A program made the translations under genes and the position numbers. Source: an uncultured Lachnospiraceae bacterium (lineage in GTDB: Bacteria > Bacillota_A > Clostridia > Lachnospirales > Lachnospiraceae). From it: a stretch of DNA of 6,936 nucleotides. Numbering within the stretch: position 1 is the stretch's first letter; every line of letters begins with the position of its first letter. Below are positions 5,678-6,936 of the stretch, in pieces. The notes under the pieces are model-generated. The model had not been told where the DNA came from. It worked only from the letters and a program-made list of their open reading frames with translations, and did not search any database. The stretch lies in NCBI GenBank assembly GCA_947564305.1, contig CANOBT010000246.1, forward strand, positions 1 to 6,936, given 5' to 3'.

Positions 5678-6095
5678 ATGCCAGGTTCGCCGGACCGAAT
5701 CCTTTCGGCAGCATTTCCTTCAATGTAAAAATATCATACTGCTCTTTGCCGGTGGCAAGAATAATCTGGAAGGTCTCCGGATCACAGAATTCCATCATCA
5801 CCTGTCTGCACACGCCGCAGGGCGCCGCATATTCTGTCAGCACGCCATCCTTTCCGCCAACCACACAGATTGCCCGAAACTTACGTTCTCCTTCACTGAC
5901 AGCTTTAAAGAAAGCCGTCCTCTCCGCACAGTTTGTAGGGCTGTAAGCAGCATTTTCGATATTACATCCCGTGTAAATTTTTCCGCCTTTTGTCAAAAGC
6001 GCTGCCCCAACTCGAAATCCGGAATAAGGTACATAAGAATAGGAAAGCTGCGCAATCGCCAGCTCAATCATTTCTTCTGCCAGTTTTTTATCCAT
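5676..6095 (-). CDS. cdd: Cytidine deaminase
   Basis: This 139-residue protein has the length of the small tetrameric zinc cytidine deaminases, which turn cytidine and deoxycytidine into uridine and deoxyuridine. The active site reads NCAERTA with Cys56 (zinc) and Glu58 (proton shuttle), and PCGVCRQ with Cys93 and Cys96 (zinc). YVPYSGFRVGAAL (21-33) and TGCNIENAAYSPT (42-54) are the usual substrate-side segments. The ATG at 6095 has AGAGGTGG about 6 bases upstream. It lies 74 bp after the uridine phosphorylase gene on the same strand, so both probably belong to one pyrimidine salvage transcript: Cdd makes uridine and the phosphorylase splits it into uracil and ribose-1-phosphate. Nothing is odd about it. 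It converges on the GltD-like gene with 13 bp between the stops. Confidence 0.97.
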   Translation of the reverse strand: MDKKLAEEMIELAIAQLSYSYVPYSGFRVGAALLTKGGKIYTGCNIENAAYSPTNCAERTAFFKAVSEGERKFRAICVVGGKDGVLTEYAAPCGVCRQVMMEFCDPETFQIILATGKEQYDIFTLKEMLPKGFGPANLA

Positions 6096-6169
6096 CTGTA
6101 TCCACCTCTTTCTTTTGAAAATATTTTATATTCGGTTGCCGCCTCATCTTCTGCAGCTTTGACGATTCT

Positions 6170-6936
6170 TTACACAGGCTTTCTCTTCTCCTGGTCTGCT
6201 TTCATTAAATCGCGGACCGCCTCAACCGCCACCTGGACCGCCATATCCGTGTCATGCACCACCGGATTGTCCAGGCCAAGCAGCTCCCGCTCCTGGTTCG
6301 CTACCACAAGAAAGCAAGAACCGGTCCGCACATGCAGATGACTTGCCACGACAAACAAGGCTGCCGACTCCATCTCTGACGCCAGGCATCCAAGCCGTTT
6401 CCACGCCTCCCACTTATTCATCAATTCATAACTGACCGGTTTCGTCTCCGGCTCATGCTGTCCATAGAATGCATCTTTACACTGTACCACCCCTACATGA
6501 CAGGGATAACCTTTCTTCTCTGCTGCAGCCACCAGCGCATTGGTTACAGAAAGGTCTGCCACCGCCGGAAATTCAATCGGTGCATATTCCTTGCTCGTCC
6601 CCTCCATGCGGATTGCCGCTGTAGCCACCACCACATCACCGCTCTTTACTTCTGTCTGCATACCGCCGCAGGTTCCGATTCTGACAAATGTATCCGCACC
6701 GCACCGGTATAATTCTTCCATGGCAATCGATGCGGAAGGCCCCCCAATCCCAGTAGATGTTACACTCACTTTGACACCGTCCAATGTTCCGGTGTAAGTG
6801 ACATATTCTCTATTATCTGCAACCAACACCGGATTGTCAAAATACTGTGCAATTTTCTTGCATCTTTTCGGGTCTCCCGGCATGATGACATAGCGGCCGA
6901 CTTCCCCCTTTGCCACCTGGATATGATATTGTCTGC
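6170..6936 (-). CDS. udp: Uridine phosphorylase, 5' end beyond the window
   Basis: This protein belongs to the PNP/UDP nucleoside phosphorylase family and splits uridine with phosphate into uracil and ribose-1-phosphate. Marks, counted from the GTG at 6916, are PGDPKR (13-18), the phosphate-side [16 protein letters not shown] (54-69), RIGTCGG (79-85) and the ribose-side EMESAALF (181-188). The last two and the EFPAVADL segment (115-122) fit uridine rather than purine phosphorylase. The frame does not begin at that GTG: it stays open to the window edge, reading RQYHIQ just before it, as expected for the family's N-terminus. So the true start lies just outside, and the gene is a nearly complete partial. 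It precedes the cytidine deaminase gene on the same strand by 74 bp. Specificity between uridine and other nucleosides is inferred from family resemblance. Confidence 0.92.
   Translation of the reverse strand, partial: RQYHIQVAKGEVGRYVIMPGDPKRCKKIAQYFDNPVLVADNREYVTYTGTLDGVKVSVTSTGIGGPSASIAMEELYRCGADTFVRIGTCGGMQTEVKSGDVVVATAAIRMEGTSKEYAPIEFPAVADLSVTNALVAAAEKKGYPCHVGVVQCKDAFYGQHEPETKPVSYELMNKWEAWKRLGCLASEMESAALFVVASHLHVRTGSCFLVVANQERELLGLDNPVVHDTDMAVQVAVEAVRDLMKADQEKRKPV

Noticed and set aside
5628..6341. A 237-codon open frame on the plus strand
   Set aside because: It is antisense to the cytidine deaminase and uridine phosphorylase genes, both with clear active sites; no ribosome binding site or recognisable domain.
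6914..6916. GTG at 6916 as the start of uridine phosphorylase
   Set aside because: The frame continues upstream with RQYHIQ, which fits the family's N-terminus, so the gene simply runs off the window.
1..6936. tRNA, rRNA, CRISPR array or known riboswitch
   Set aside because: No cloverleaf, regularly spaced repeat array or recognisable riboswitch core was seen in the intergenic regions, which are all short.

Overview
The window looks like chromosomal DNA of a low-to-moderate GC Gram-positive Clostridia bacterium, most likely Lachnospiraceae-like. This rests on purine-rich AGGAGG-type ribosome binding sites, tight minus-strand gene packing, and the style of the TetR, GltD-like and Cdd/Udp proteins; the family is inferred from the reading, not from a search.

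Layout. (1) 1-276 contains a perfect 55-bp inverted repeat (1-55 against 222-276). The left arm sits on the window edge and breaks a small acyl carrier protein (ACP) gene just before its phosphopantetheine serine; a fold-back assembly or library artefact is the leading explanation. (2) 45-2931 (minus strand) is a compact four-gene run. In transcription order it holds a small SCP2-like lipid-binding protein, an alpha/beta hydrolase, a free-standing NRPS-type condensation domain protein and the truncated ACP. Gaps are 30-46 bp and each gene has a good ribosome binding site. (3) 2932-3222 is a divergent control region with two 17-bp GACC-N3-GGTC palindromes whose centres are 44 bp apart. One covers the -35 of a predicted minus-strand promoter and the other lies just past its start point. 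A TetR-family regulator reads away on the plus strand at 3223-3834. (4) 3861-4295 (plus) is a 144-residue protein I do not recognise. (5) 4442-5662 (plus) is a free-standing GltD-like Fe-S/FAD/NAD(P) oxidoreductase ending in a hairpin terminator that overlaps its stop codon. (6) 5676-6936 (minus) is a pyrimidine salvage pair, uridine phosphorylase (5' end outside the window) then cytidine deaminase.

How it fits together. The most interesting part is region 2-3. A discrete condensation domain and a discrete ACP next to a lipid-binding protein and a serine hydrolase, all apparently under a divergent TetR regulator, look like part of a small thiotemplated pathway making an acylated amide or ester. 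No adenylation/ligase enzyme or phosphopantetheinyl transferase is visible; the operon probably continues beyond the left edge. The product is unknown. The right half is ordinary redox and nucleoside metabolism.
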